Positions 43,812-51,411 of a stretch of 64,000 bases of DNA are shown piece after piece; position 1 is the first letter of the stretch, and each line of letters starts with the position of its first letter. Location of the stretch: assembly GCF_015291625.1 (NCBI RefSeq), contig NZ_CP030047.1, positions 4,154,001-4,218,000 of the forward strand. Direction: 5' to 3'. The notes under the pieces were generated by a model that saw only the letters and a list, made by a program, of their open reading frames with translations, was not told the DNA's origin and did not search any database. The position numbers and the translations under genes were made by a program. The DNA is from Bradyrhizobium sp. CCBAU 53421. GTDB taxonomy: Bacteria > Pseudomonadota > Alphaproteobacteria > Rhizobiales > Xanthobacteraceae.

Positions 43812-44108
43812 ATGGACAACCGTATCAGCGAAATTCGCAGGCAGATCAGGGCGCTGCGCGTCAGTATGCTCGAGGCCGAGGCGATCATGCGACAGCAGAT
43901 CAACCGGGATGAGGACTGCGCCTTCGTCGCCGGGGATCTCCTGAAGATGCGCCTGGTGATGAGCCGTCTGGTCGAGGAGCGGGGCATGCTGGGCGACCGC
44001 GAGCCGATCGTCGTGCATGCGAGCGTTGTGCCGCGCCGCCGCGCCGCGACACCGATCTTTCTTCGCGCGGCGAAGCGAGAGCTCGTCGCCGGCGAAGCGC
44101 GTGGGTGA
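43812..44108 (+). CDS. Small coiled-coil protein A
   Basis: A 98-aa charged, cytosolic protein: an N-terminal heptad-rich helix (MDNRISEIRRQIRALRVSML, then LKMRLVMSRLVEERG) and a basic C-terminus (PRRRAATPIFLRAAKRE). One Cys. It shares its helix pattern with the next small protein, so the two look like tandem relatives. No family or function is recognised. Confidence 0.55.
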   Translation: MDNRISEIRRQIRALRVSMLEAEAIMRQQINRDEDCAFVAGDLLKMRLVMSRLVEERGMLGDREPIVVHASVVPRRRAATPIFLRAAKRELVAGEARG

Positions 44109-44121
44109 TGACGCACCCGGG

Positions 44122-44301
44122 ATGCAGCGGCTGCGCGCCGAGTTGCGCGCGCTCGACGCATCCGTGAACCGGCTCAGGCAGGCCGGACGCGATAGTGCAT
44201 CGGCGCAGCTTCTGCTGTCGCGCAAGCGCGCCGAGCTGGAGGACGTGATCTGCCGGAGGAAAGATGAGAGAGCCGCTTCGGTATTTCCACGACAGCGATG
44301 A
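44122..44301 (+). CDS. Small coiled-coil protein B
   Basis: A 59-aa protein from ATG 44122, 13 nt after protein A. Heptads MQRLRAELRALDASVNRLRQ and LLSRKRAELEDVICRRKDER echo protein A (LRALxxS...LLxxR...LxxxI). Its tail overlaps the start of the next gene in another frame, where a good ribosome site (GGAGGAAAG) lies inside this gene. Possible translational coupling. Function unknown. Confidence 0.45.
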   Translation: MQRLRAELRALDASVNRLRQAGRDSASAQLLLSRKRAELEDVICRRKDERAASVFPRQR

Positions 44302-44491
44302 ACACGCACCCTGGATCAAGGCGCTGGCCGAGGTCCGGCACATGGCGACGCGGGAAGGCTGGTGCTTTCACCACGTGCAGGCGATCATCGTCGCGATCGA
44401 CCAGTATGCGGAGGCCGCGCTCGGCAACCGCGAGTTCTTTCTCAACCGCCCGCAGACCGTCGGCCCGCTGCGGCGAGGCGAGGTGCCGTAG
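44264..44491 (+). CDS. Small hypothetical protein
   Basis: A 75-aa protein; ATG 44264 follows CCGGAGGAAAG, a strong ribosome site. The sequence (MREPLRYFHDSDEHAPWIKA, WCFHHVQAIIVAIDQYAEAA, GNREFFLNRPQTVG) looks like a compact helical domain with conserved aromatic residues, and is similar to small proteins often seen in Bradyrhizobium. It overlaps protein B by 38 nt. Function unknown. Confidence 0.6.
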   Translation: MREPLRYFHDSDEHAPWIKALAEVRHMATREGWCFHHVQAIIVAIDQYAEAALGNREFFLNRPQTVGPLRRGEVP

Positions 44492-44575
44492 CGGGCGGGA
44501 TCGCGTACGACATCTTGCGCGCTGGCGCTGCCGCCGTCACCGCCGTGTGGATGACCTGCTTACGGCAGCACATCC

Positions 44576-44962
44576 TCACGGCAGCACGTCGGCGGGGTGC
44601 TTGTCGCGATGCTCGACATATTCGACACGTGTCCGGTCCGGATGCAGCACCAGCATGTTGCGGCCGGTCGGGACCGGCTTGGGAACCTCGAGGATCGTGG
44701 CGCCGACGCCGGGGAGATGCGCCGCGAATGCGTCGATGTCGTCGACCAGAAACGTCAGGTGCGTCGCCGTGAACGGCTTCAGGCTCTGTTCCGTCCCTGC
44801 AATGAACAGGATCGAGGCAACCTGCGCTAGTCTGAGATCATATTCGGGATAGTCGAAGCGAAGGCGCGCCTTTTGGCCGATCAACGCTTCGTGGAAGGCC
44901 ACGGCCTCGTCCAGGCCCTCGAGCGGCAGGTAACGTCTCGCCAGGATATTGAGTATCTTCAT
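44576..44962 (-). CDS. VOC-family (glyoxalase/bleomycin-resistance) protein
   Basis: A 128-aa protein from MKILNILARRYLPLEGLDEA (ATG 44962, AGGA upstream; ATG 45001 is also possible). The paired beta-alpha-beta-beta-beta modules of the VOC fold are visible: LARRYLPLEGLDEAVAFHEA and HLTFLVDDIDAFAAHLPGVG, then TGRNMLVLHPDRTRVEYVEH with a likely metal Glu. Function may be a small-molecule lyase, dioxygenase or resistance protein. It overlaps the end of the MerR gene by 125 nt in a different frame. Confidence 0.82.
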   Translation of the reverse strand: MKILNILARRYLPLEGLDEAVAFHEALIGQKARLRFDYPEYDLRLAQVASILFIAGTEQSLKPFTATHLTFLVDDIDAFAAHLPGVGATILEVPKPVPTGRNMLVLHPDRTRVEYVEHRDKHPADVLP

Positions 44963-45338
44963 CGCCAGGTCCTGCTGTTCTGATGTTGCTGCGGCCGCCA
45001 TCCGGTCCGGCCAGACGACGCGACAAGGCGCGCCGCCGCTTGCGCAGCACCGCGATCGCGCGATCGATCTGATCGAGCTTATCCTGCATCACCAAGGAGC
45101 AGTTGACGCGCGCGCCGCGCCGGCCGTCTTCGAGCGCAGTCAGAAGATTGCGCAGCTCACGGGTCGAGAAACCCGCGGCGATGAGGTCTCTCACCCACGC
45201 GGCCCGCTCGATCTCCGACGCCGAGTAGCTTCGATAGCCGTTCGAATTCCGGTGCGGCACGATCAGGCCTGCCGCCTCATAATGCCGAAGCGCCCGGGCA
45301 CTTACGCCAAGATGGCGTGCCGCCTCCTGAATCCGCAT
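44838..45338 (-). CDS. MerR-family transcriptional regulator
   Basis: A 166-aa protein. The winged helix-turn-helix (MRIQEAARHLGVSARALRHY, then EAAGLIVPHRNSNGYRSYS) is intact, with a dimerisation helix (LVMQDKLDQIDRAIAVLRKR). Most relatives end near residue 120; here about 45 residues (RSNIRTAGPGDEDTQYPG onward) are read through the next gene in another frame, so the native stop may have been lost. It lies directly upstream of the VOC gene and probably controls it. Confidence 0.85.
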   Translation of the reverse strand: MRIQEAARHLGVSARALRHYEAAGLIVPHRNSNGYRSYSASEIERAAWVRDLIAAGFSTRELRNLLTALEDGRRGARVNCSLVMQDKLDQIDRAIAVLRKRRRALSRRLAGPDGGRSNIRTAGPGDEDTQYPGETLPAARGPGRGRGLPRSVDRPKGAPSLRLSRI

Positions 45339-45637
45339 CGCGATCTCCTGTCGAGGGCAGGCTTAGCACCTTCTCATTAGCGTCAATGTCAAGCGCCGTG
45401 TTCAGGGCTGCGCCGGGCGCGGCCGGCTGAACCTCGTCAATTCGCCGGCACGGACGCAGGGGCCTATGTCCTGGCCTGCCTGATGTGGCCGGGATGGCCA
45501 ATCCGCTGCCGGCGACATATCGTGACGGTCCACGGCCGAATCTGGGGCGGATCGTTCATCGCCGGGTCATCTATGTCAGGCCATCGTCAGCGCCGCGCCG
45601 GCAGGGGCGGCGGCACATTTCTCGGAGGAGGTTTCGG

Positions 45638-46435
45638 ATGATCAGGGGCTGGCAGATTGCGGCGTCGGCGCTCGCCATCGTCGTGACGGTTGCAACGCTG
45701 GGCGCAGAGGCGAACGCGGCGCAGTGCGGCAACGGGCCCGGCGGGTTCGAAGCCTGGAAGGAGCAATTTGCCGGTGAGGCGCGAGCCAAGGGCGTCGGTG
45801 CCACCGCGATCGACGCGCTGATGCAGGCACATTACGCCAGCGCGACGATCGCCGCGGATCGCGGCCAGCGCAGCTTCGGCCTGTCGCTCGAGCAGTTCAT
45901 GGCGAAGCGCGGGTCGGCGACCATCGTGGCGCGCGGCCGCTCGCTGAAGCAGTCGCAGGCGGCGATGTTCGCCTCGATCCAGCAGCGCTACGGCGTGCCA
46001 CCGGGACCGCTGATCGCGATCTGGGGCATGGAGAGCGGTTTCGGCAGCCAGCGCGGCAACCAGAACATGCTGTCGTCGATCGCGACGCTTGCCTATGACT
46101 GCCGCCGTCCGGAGTTCTTCACCGAGCAGCTCTATGCCGCGCTGAAGCTGATCGACCGCGGCAGCCTGTCCGGCAGCACGCGCGGCTCGATGCATGGTGA
46201 GATCGGCCAGACCCAGTTCATGCCGAAGAACGTCCTCGCCTATGGTGTCGGCAATCTCGACGTCGCCGCCAATGCGCTGGCCTCGACGGCGAACTTCCTG
46301 CGCGCCAATGGCTGGCGCGCCGGCGCCGGCTATCAGCCGGGGGAACCCAACTTCGCCGCGATCGAGGCGTGGAACGCGGCGGGAGTCTATCAGAAGGCGA
46401 TCGCCATCATGGGACGGCAGATCGACGGCCAATGA
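45638..46435 (+). CDS. Lytic murein transglycosylase (MltB-like)
   Basis: A 265-aa exported enzyme; ATG 45638 follows TCTCGGAGGAGGTTTCGG, a very strong ribosome site. Signal peptide: AASALAIVVTVATLGAEANA. Catalytic Glu in IAIWGMESGFGSQRG and the family motifs GRSLKQSQAAM, SMHGEIGQTQFMPKNVLAYG and ANALASTANFLRANGW are all present. It cleaves peptidoglycan glycan strands to 1,6-anhydro-muropeptides in the periplasm. It lacks the PG_binding_1 domain seen in some paralogs. Confidence 0.92.
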   Translation: MIRGWQIAASALAIVVTVATLGAEANAAQCGNGPGGFEAWKEQFAGEARAKGVGATAIDALMQAHYASATIAADRGQRSFGLSLEQFMAKRGSATIVARGRSLKQSQAAMFASIQQRYGVPPGPLIAIWGMESGFGSQRGNQNMLSSIATLAYDCRRPEFFTEQLYAALKLIDRGSLSGSTRGSMHGEIGQTQFMPKNVLAYGVGNLDVAANALASTANFLRANGWRAGAGYQPGEPNFAAIEAWNAAGVYQKAIAIMGRQIDGQ

Positions 46436-46521
46436 GCGCGGGACAGGGTTCCTTCACTGCCTGTTAACGCAACGGTGCCCAGATCGTTTGCGGTGAAACG
46501 GAGCAGTTGGAGACAGGCTCC

Positions 46522-46929
46522 ATGCTCAAGAACGGCACCTATGCGGCGTGGTTTCGCACGCCGCTCGCTGACGGTACCGGCATCGTGCACGTCGCCGACG
46601 GACGGCTGTGGGGCAGCGATGCCATTATGCTCTACAGCGGCACCTATGAGGTCGATGGCGAACGCTTCTCCGCGGTTCTCACCGCAAGACGGCATTCCGA
46701 AGGTCATGCGACCGTGTTCGGCACCGACGACCTCGTAGTACGGCTCGAGGGTGTCTTCAGCGGCACGATCGCGACCTGCACGGGCAGGGCTGACGCCGTG
46801 CCCGATCTCGCCTTCGAGGTGACGCTGATGCCGAGCCACGACGTGCCGCCCGAGCCGCCGCCGGATCTGCCGCTGCCGAAGTTCGATCCGAGCAGGCTGC
46901 CGAAATTGCCGAAGCGCTCCGGCCGCTAA
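46522..46929 (+). CDS. GrlR-family regulatory protein
   Basis: A 135-aa protein; ATG 46522 follows GGAGACAGGCTCC (a TTG at 46507 is in frame). The N-terminal lipocalin-like domain matches GrlR, the repressor of the type III secretion activator in enteric pathogens: LKNGTYAAWFRTPLADGTGI, MLYSGTYEVDGERFSAVLTA, and GTIATCTGRADAVPDLAF. Here it has a Pro-rich tail (DVPPEPPPDLPLPKF). Homologs in rhizobia lack T3SS context and their role is unknown. Confidence 0.8.
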   Translation: MLKNGTYAAWFRTPLADGTGIVHVADGRLWGSDAIMLYSGTYEVDGERFSAVLTARRHSEGHATVFGTDDLVVRLEGVFSGTIATCTGRADAVPDLAFEVTLMPSHDVPPEPPPDLPLPKFDPSRLPKLPKRSGR

Positions 46930-46936
46930 CATCTCC

Positions 46937-47323
46937 TTACGCGTCGCTGGGACCTGCGGTCTCCGGAAACGGTGCGCCGGGGATATAGAGCTTCAGCGGG
47001 CGGATCTCGTAGACCGCCGACGGGTTGACGCTGCGCAGGTCGCGCGCCGCCGCGATCGCTTCGGCCTCATCGGCGCAATTGATCACGTAGAAGCCGAGCA
47101 GCTGCTCCTTGGTTTCCGCGAACGGGCCGTCGATCACCATGCCGTGGCCGGGCCCACGTAGGGTGCTGGCCTTGCGCGTCTCGTCGAGCCGTGCGGCCGG
47201 GCCGAGCCGGCCCTTCAGCCGTTGATGGACCTCGCGAAGACCCGCCATGACGGCTGCGTCCTCTTCGGCATTCCACGACTTGACCTCGGCTTCGACGTGG
47301 TAGGCCAGGATGGCATAAAGCAT
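46937..47323 (-). CDS. YciI-family protein
   Basis: A 128-aa protein of the dimeric alpha-beta-barrel fold: MLYAILAYHVEAEVKSWNAE, GPFAETKEQLLGFYVINCAD and EAIAAARDLRSVNPSAVYEI. YCII proteins are putative enzymes with an invariant His-Asp pair, here probably in MVIDGPFAE. Often found near ECF sigma factors; none is adjacent here. It converges with the GrlR-like gene. Confidence 0.82.
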   Translation of the reverse strand: MLYAILAYHVEAEVKSWNAEEDAAVMAGLREVHQRLKGRLGPAARLDETRKASTLRGPGHGMVIDGPFAETKEQLLGFYVINCADEAEAIAAARDLRSVNPSAVYEIRPLKLYIPGAPFPETAGPSDA

Positions 47324-47378
47324 CTCGTGAGCTCCTCATTTCCAATGCGGCAGGCGCCAAAGCGCGATGATTGTTCGA

Positions 47379-47423
47379 GCATGATCTGTCCGGAAGATCG
47401 CTTCGCACTTTTCCGGATCATGC
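47379..47423. repeat. Dispersed palindromic repeat, copy 4
   Basis: Starts GCATGATCTGTCCGGAAGATC, ends CACTTTTCCGGATCATGC. It sits 56 nt upstream of the YciI start. Confidence 0.8.
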
Positions 47424-47551
47424 TCTAGGACGTCGCTTGCGCGCCCATGCCGACATTTCATCTGTAGCGGACCGGCCGGTTTTTCGGCTGCGACAATGTA
47501 TCCCCCCGGCGGCATGGCGGCGGCGCGTGGCGCGGGCCGGACAGCCAAAAA

Positions 47552-47579
47552 GGCGCGGCGGATGAGCTTCCGCCGCGCC
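47552..47579 (-). terminator. Strong intrinsic terminator on the minus strand
   Basis: GGCGCGGCGG-AAGCTCAT-CCGCCGCGCC followed by TTTTTGG when read on the minus strand. It closes the short transcription unit that begins above 47690 and lies 66 nt after the stop of its 14-codon ORF. Confidence 0.8.
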
Positions 47580-47645
47580 CCCGATTTTGTTGTCTCGCTG
47601 GTCCAGGGCTGAGAGCGCCCCGATGCCAGGCTGATTACTCAGCGC

Positions 47646-47690
47646 CTAGCGGGCGATCCCAGCGAGGTGACAGCGCTTGAGACAAGACAC
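47646..47690 (-). CDS. 14-residue peptide ORF behind a perfect 15-nt Shine-Dalgarno
   Basis: GTG at 47690 starts MSCLKRCHLAGIAR and ends at TAG. The ribosome site AGAAAGGAGGTGATC (47693-47707) is complementary over 15 nt to the conserved 16S rRNA 3' tail (GATCACCTCCTTTCT) with a 7-nt spacer, the ideal geometry. A strong terminator follows 66 nt after the stop. This looks like a leader-peptide or small-RNA transcription unit about 150-200 nt long. The annotated alternative on this strand is the spurious long frame across tRNA-Gly. Whether the peptide is made is unknown. Confidence 0.5.
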   Translation of the reverse strand: MSCLKRCHLAGIAR

Positions 47691-47882
47691 TAGATCACCT
47701 CCTTTCTTTGTTGATGGGACCTGCAATATAGGTGGCGAATCCGCCGCTGTTAAGGCCGCCATCCGCCCGATTCGAGCCAGGATCGGGCGGATTGCGTGGA
47801 AATGTTTGCGTTTGCCGGACGACAAAGCCGTACACCGTGGCAGTTGAGACGGCCGTCCGGCCGTGTTAGGGGATCGTCCGAC

Positions 47883-47956
47883 GCGGGTGTAGCTCAATGG
47901 TAGAGCAGCAGCCTTCCAAGCTGAATACGAGGGTTCGATTCCCTTCACCCGCTCCA
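47883..47956 (+). tRNA. tRNA-Gly(TCC)
   Basis: A 74-nt gene including encoded CCA: acceptor GCGGGTG/CACCCGC, anticodon loop CTTCCAA (anticodon TCC), T-loop TTCGATT. It is the apparent integration target of the degraded element that follows. Confidence 0.96.
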
Positions 47957-48013
47957 ATGTTTTCAATCACTTGAGGCACAACCCCGACTCCATTCGGACA
48001 AAGCGGCTGCCGC

Positions 48014-49287
48014 TCATTCGGACAAATGTCTGCCGTTCGTTCGTGTTGCTCGACGCTTTTTGGTGCCGGTTGCGATCTGTCTTGTGGTTCGCTTCACGTA
48101 GCGCGGTAGCACCTTCGGCGAGCTGTGCCGGCCCTGTGCCATGATCTCGCGATCGGTCAACTCGGCATCGCCCGTCTCGGTGAAACCGCCGTGTCTGAAG
48201 CTGGCGAATGATAGCTCATCGCGCATCTGCGCGGCGCGGATGATCGCCTTCACCTTTCGCGACACGTGGGTGAAGTCAGGCGCGTCCGGTTGCGGCCATG
48301 TTGGCCATGGCCCTTTGCTGCCCCAATCCCGCCGCAACATCAGCCCGCCGATGCGATGGCGCTTGAGGGCGTCCAACTCGGCCATCAGTTCGGGATAGAG
48401 TCAATGCCTGTTTCCGGATCAAATAGCGGAATCCAGCTCTCGGTTCCGGTCTTGGCATCGATCACCCGCACCATGTTCGGCCGTTCTTTCGGGCGGTAGT
48501 GCGACAAATCGAACGTCGCAAAGATGTCAGTCTCCCGCTGCAGCCATTCCCAGCCGATCAGCGCGGCGGTTGCCAGCGATGACAAGCCCAGCTCTACAGC
48601 CTTGCCGCGGAACGCGATCAGTTCCTCATAGGTCGCAGTCGGAGTCTGGCGGTCGGAGGATTCCAGGCCCATCTTTGCGAACGGGTTGACCAATGGAATG
48701 GTGCCGGCGACAATCATCTTCGGATTGCGGCGGGCACAGATGAACCACGCGCGACGGCAAGACTTCATCGCGTGGTTGACCGTGGTGCGCCGTTCGCGCT
48801 CCACCACATTGCCTTTCGCGTCGGCGACCTTGACGACCAGCAGCTTCTCATAGAGGTCGTCAGTGATTGACGTATCGATGGCAGTCATCGGCCTCTGCCC
48901 TAGTCGCGTGCCGTCTTTGAGGATGTAGCCGCCAACCAGCCTGAAGCCGTTTTCGTGATTGCGCTTGTGCTTGGCCGATAGCTTTTTGTAACGACGATCA
49001 GCGCGATACTCGGCAAACATCCAATCGAGCGTCCCAAGCTTGACAATGGCTGGTAACTCGGCCGGTGCATCACCGCGCATGCGCCACGCATCAAAGGCAG
49101 GAAGTAGGATCTTCTCGGCGCGTTCGACTGCGGCAGTGTAGTCGGTGCCGAGCGGGCTGTTCTCGATCTTGCAGCCGGCCTTCCTGGCCCATGACGGCAC
49201 GTGGAAGAAGTAACCCCAGTCGCCGCTCTGGAGCGGCTTGCGCTCGACATAGCGGGGCAACGGGAGGGCGGTGCGGAGCGGTTTCAT
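48014..49287 (-). pseudogene. Tyrosine recombinase (integrase) split by a frameshift
   Basis: Two frames together make one integrase: residues 1-300 (49287 to 48385) and a C-terminal 123-residue piece (48385 to 48014). Near 48395 the reading ATC-CCG-AAC-TGA would become ATC-CCG-GAA-CTG-ATG with one extra G, joining the parts without loss. The first Arg is in WLQRETDIFATF; the second part has FRHGGFTE, AQGRHSS and LPRYVKRT, corresponding to the HxxR, H and catalytic Tyr regions. Its 3' end faces tRNA-Gly, as expected of a tRNA-integrating element. Confidence 0.8.
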
Positions 49288-49478
49288 CAGAGCAGCCCCC
49301 GGAGATCGTCTGACGTGTCGCTGACTCCCCTATCCTGATCCGACCCGGCGTCGGCAACAACGATGATTCGTCCATCTGGTGAAATCTCGACCCGGCCAAC
49401 CGTCACGCCGGCCGCCGCTACGGCCCTGACGGCCTTGGTGACGTCGGTCTGTTTGAAGGCTTGCCTGGCGCGAGACAT
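49287..49478 (-). CDS. 63-aa protein coupled to the integrase
   Basis: A small protein (MSRARQAFKQTDVTKAVRAV; AAGVTVGRVEISPDGRIIVV) with a likely beta hairpin, frequently found just upstream of integrases of rhizobial islands. Its stop overlaps the integrase start (TGATG) and its start overlaps the stop of the preceding gene (TAATG). Function unknown; possible directionality or structural factor. Confidence 0.65.
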   Translation of the reverse strand: MSRARQAFKQTDVTKAVRAVAAAGVTVGRVEISPDGRIIVVADAGSDQDRGVSDTSDDLRGLL

Positions 49479-50462
49479 TACGCCGTCCCTGCGTTTGGCC
49501 GCCGATCGAGATAGTCCGGTATGTCTAGCCCGTCATCTGGCGCGAGTGGGGCGGACTCGGTCCTCGGCGCGGTGGTCTCCTCGGCCTCGATCGCCTTCTG
49601 CTTGGCCTGGTCGACCTCGGCCAACAGGTCCATAGCTTCACGCAGTTCGTCTCGCGAACACGCGTCGGCCAGTGCCGCCGCGAAACACGATCAGGCGTCT
49701 AACGGCTTCACTGAAGAATCTTCGCTCGGCAGAACCTGATCCGAATGGTTGTTCTGCTCGAACCGGACCAGAAGATGAAGGACCGGGGTGTACTCGTGCT
49801 GTTGGAGGCGTGGTCACGACCTCCGGACGGGACTTCGGCTTGGTGGTCGGTATCGGCTTAATCGACTTCGATTTGTTGGTCGGCTGACGCCTGCCCTTGG
49901 TGTCGACAACTCTCTCGACGTGGGGAATGCTCCCCACGCGTTCCTGTTCGCGTCGAACGGCAGCGACCGTCTTGTGATCCACCTTGGCTATCTCAGCGGT
50001 CGCGCGGTCGGATCTCTCCGGGCTTTCTTGCAGAAGCTTCGCGATCAGATCGCGCTTGGTCTCCTGCGTCAGGTGTCGCCGGTGGATATTGGCGCTCGCA
50101 ATGTACTCGACGGGATCGTATAGGATGACGTTGACCGCAGCGGCCATTGACCTCGTGCCATGGTTAAACTCGAGGTTGAGGTCGACCTGTTCGCCATGTG
50201 GGTCAAAGGCTTCAACTTCCCAGCGATACTTCGTCTGGGACTTCCTCACGATCTTGACCTGAAGCCCGACCCGCTCCATTGCGTCCAGTCGGTTGCGGCC
50301 GTCGATCAACAGCGCCTTGTTGTCCTCGACTATGACAGCGATCGGGCTGGCCAAGCCATTGCGCTTGATGTCCTCGCCGAGAGCGGCCAGCTCTTCATCA
50401 GTGAGCATGGGGAACAGATCGGCGGCGGGATGTACTGGGAGATGATCGCGCCAGGACATCAT
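49478..50462 (-). pseudogene. ParB-like partition/nuclease-domain protein, frameshifted and nonsense-mutated
   Basis: The N-terminal part (from 50462 or 50459) is a ParB N-terminal domain: LPVHPAADLFPMLTDEELAA, LIDGRNRLDAMERVG, then NIHRRHLTQETKRDLIAKLL. Around 49802-49808 (CCTCCAACAG) the coding frame shifts: the downstream good codons lie in another frame (QQHEYTPVLHLLVRFEQN). That frame meets TGA at 49691-49693 and then continues as CFAAALADACSRDELREAMD, LLAEVDQAKQKAIEAEE, to TAA at 49478-49480, which overlaps the next start. Two lesions thus separate the parts. Confidence 0.7.
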
Positions 50463-50668
50463 CGCCCCCCCGGCCGCTTCGCCCAACCCTCGGGATCGGC
50501 GACCCATGCATTGATTTCGGTGCATCGCCATCCAAAGCGATGCGGCGAAATACGGATGCGCCGAGGGAACAAGCCGCGCTTCTCCATGCGCTGGCGTGTC
50601 GGGTCGCGAAGCCGCGTTATCTTCTCGACTTCGGTCGGGAGTAGGAATTCGGGATTTGCAACGCTCAT
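50459..50668 (-). CDS. AlpA-family / excisionase-like DNA-binding protein
   Basis: A 69-aa protein with MSVANPEFLLPTEVEKITRL, RQRMEKRGLFPRRIRISPHR and WRCTEINAWVADPEGWAK, matching AlpA/Xis-type winged-helix proteins that activate prophage integrase genes. Its stop overlaps the start of the ParB-like gene (ATGA). It is probably the regulator of the element. It seems intact. Confidence 0.85.
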   Translation of the reverse strand: MSVANPEFLLPTEVEKITRLRDPTRQRMEKRGLFPRRIRISPHRFGWRCTEINAWVADPEGWAKRPGGR

Positions 50669-50920
50669 GAGACAAGCCCATCACAACATGGTGGATGTTG
50701 CGCGGGGGCCCCTTTGGTCCAATCAATCCCCGCTGGGCCAGTCCCCCTGACACCGCACCGTTTAGCGTGAAGGGGCGCGGTTGTTTCCTCAAAGAGGTCG
50801 GGAGTTGTCGGTCCTCATATGGTTTTGAGCGCTAGGGTAGTCAAGAGTCAGTCTCCGGCTCGAACGAAAAGCCGCATGAACAAACGTTCAGCCGCCGTTG
50901 AACGCGCTCCCCGGCGCGCG

Positions 50921-51322
50921 CTATTGCTCGCGAGCAAGCGCGTGAAGAGCAGCATCGATACCGGCGACAAGCTCGCGGCAAACAGGCGAAGGCATCTGCG
51001 AGAGACGATTGCGAAGAACCTCGAGACCTGCCACGGCTTGCTCGATCTCGGCGCCGGCTGCGCGTTCTCGTAGCCGGTCCATTTCTTGGGCGTCGATGCG
51101 ACGGGCATTTGCATACCAAAGATCCCTGGTCCTGCTGTAGGTGAAGTCCAATCGCCTCGCGGCTCGGTAGATTGCTGCCTTGACGCTGTCGCCGACGGGC
51201 CTAGGCTCGGCGCAGCGATGTACTAGGTTCCGTGCTTCCTCGATCGGAGAGACACAGGGCGATCGCGCCAAGGTCGGACGGGCCGGAGCCGCATAGCTCC
51301 GCCGCTCACTGGCAAGGTGCAT
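50921..51322 (-). CDS. Putative element-encoded protein, function unknown
   Basis: A 133-aa frame; M1 at 51322, but a GTG near CVSPIEEARNLV could be the start. The centre (VKAAIYRAARRLDFTYSRTR, DLWYANARRIDAQEMDRLRE) looks helix-turn-helix-like and is recalled from rhizobial genomic islands. The opposite-strand frame of 84 aa at 50819-51073 is judged a shadow. Function unknown. Confidence 0.5.
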   Translation of the reverse strand: MHLASERRSYAAPARPTLARSPCVSPIEEARNLVHRCAEPRPVGDSVKAAIYRAARRLDFTYSRTRDLWYANARRIDAQEMDRLRERAAGAEIEQAVAGLEVLRNRLSQMPSPVCRELVAGIDAALHALAREQ

Positions 51323-51345
51323 TTGGTTGCTCGCGGATTGAATAT

Positions 51346-51398
51346 TTGATAGAAAAGCTATTAATGCATCTGAAGGCGGAAATCAATAGAAATTCTAT
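51346..51398. promoter_or_regulatory. Two AT-rich dyads ahead of the XRE regulator
   Basis: TTGATAG-AAAAG-CTATTAA (51346-51364) and ATAGAAATTCTAT (51386-51398) share a ATAG/CTAT core, repeated about 40 nt apart in AT-rich DNA just upstream of an XRE gene. Self-regulation operators are suspected. Confidence 0.4.
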
Positions 51399-51411
51399 CA
51401 GTGGGGCAAAA

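Noticed and set aside
47646..47966. 106-aa minus-strand frame with VKGIEPSYSAWKAAALPLS
   Set aside because: Antisense of tRNA-Gly over most of its length. Only its last 14 codons, behind a separate Shine-Dalgarno, are kept as a candidate.
50819..51073. 84-aa plus-strand frame
   Set aside because: Opposite a better minus-strand frame (50921-51322) and rich in Arg/Ser shadow codons.
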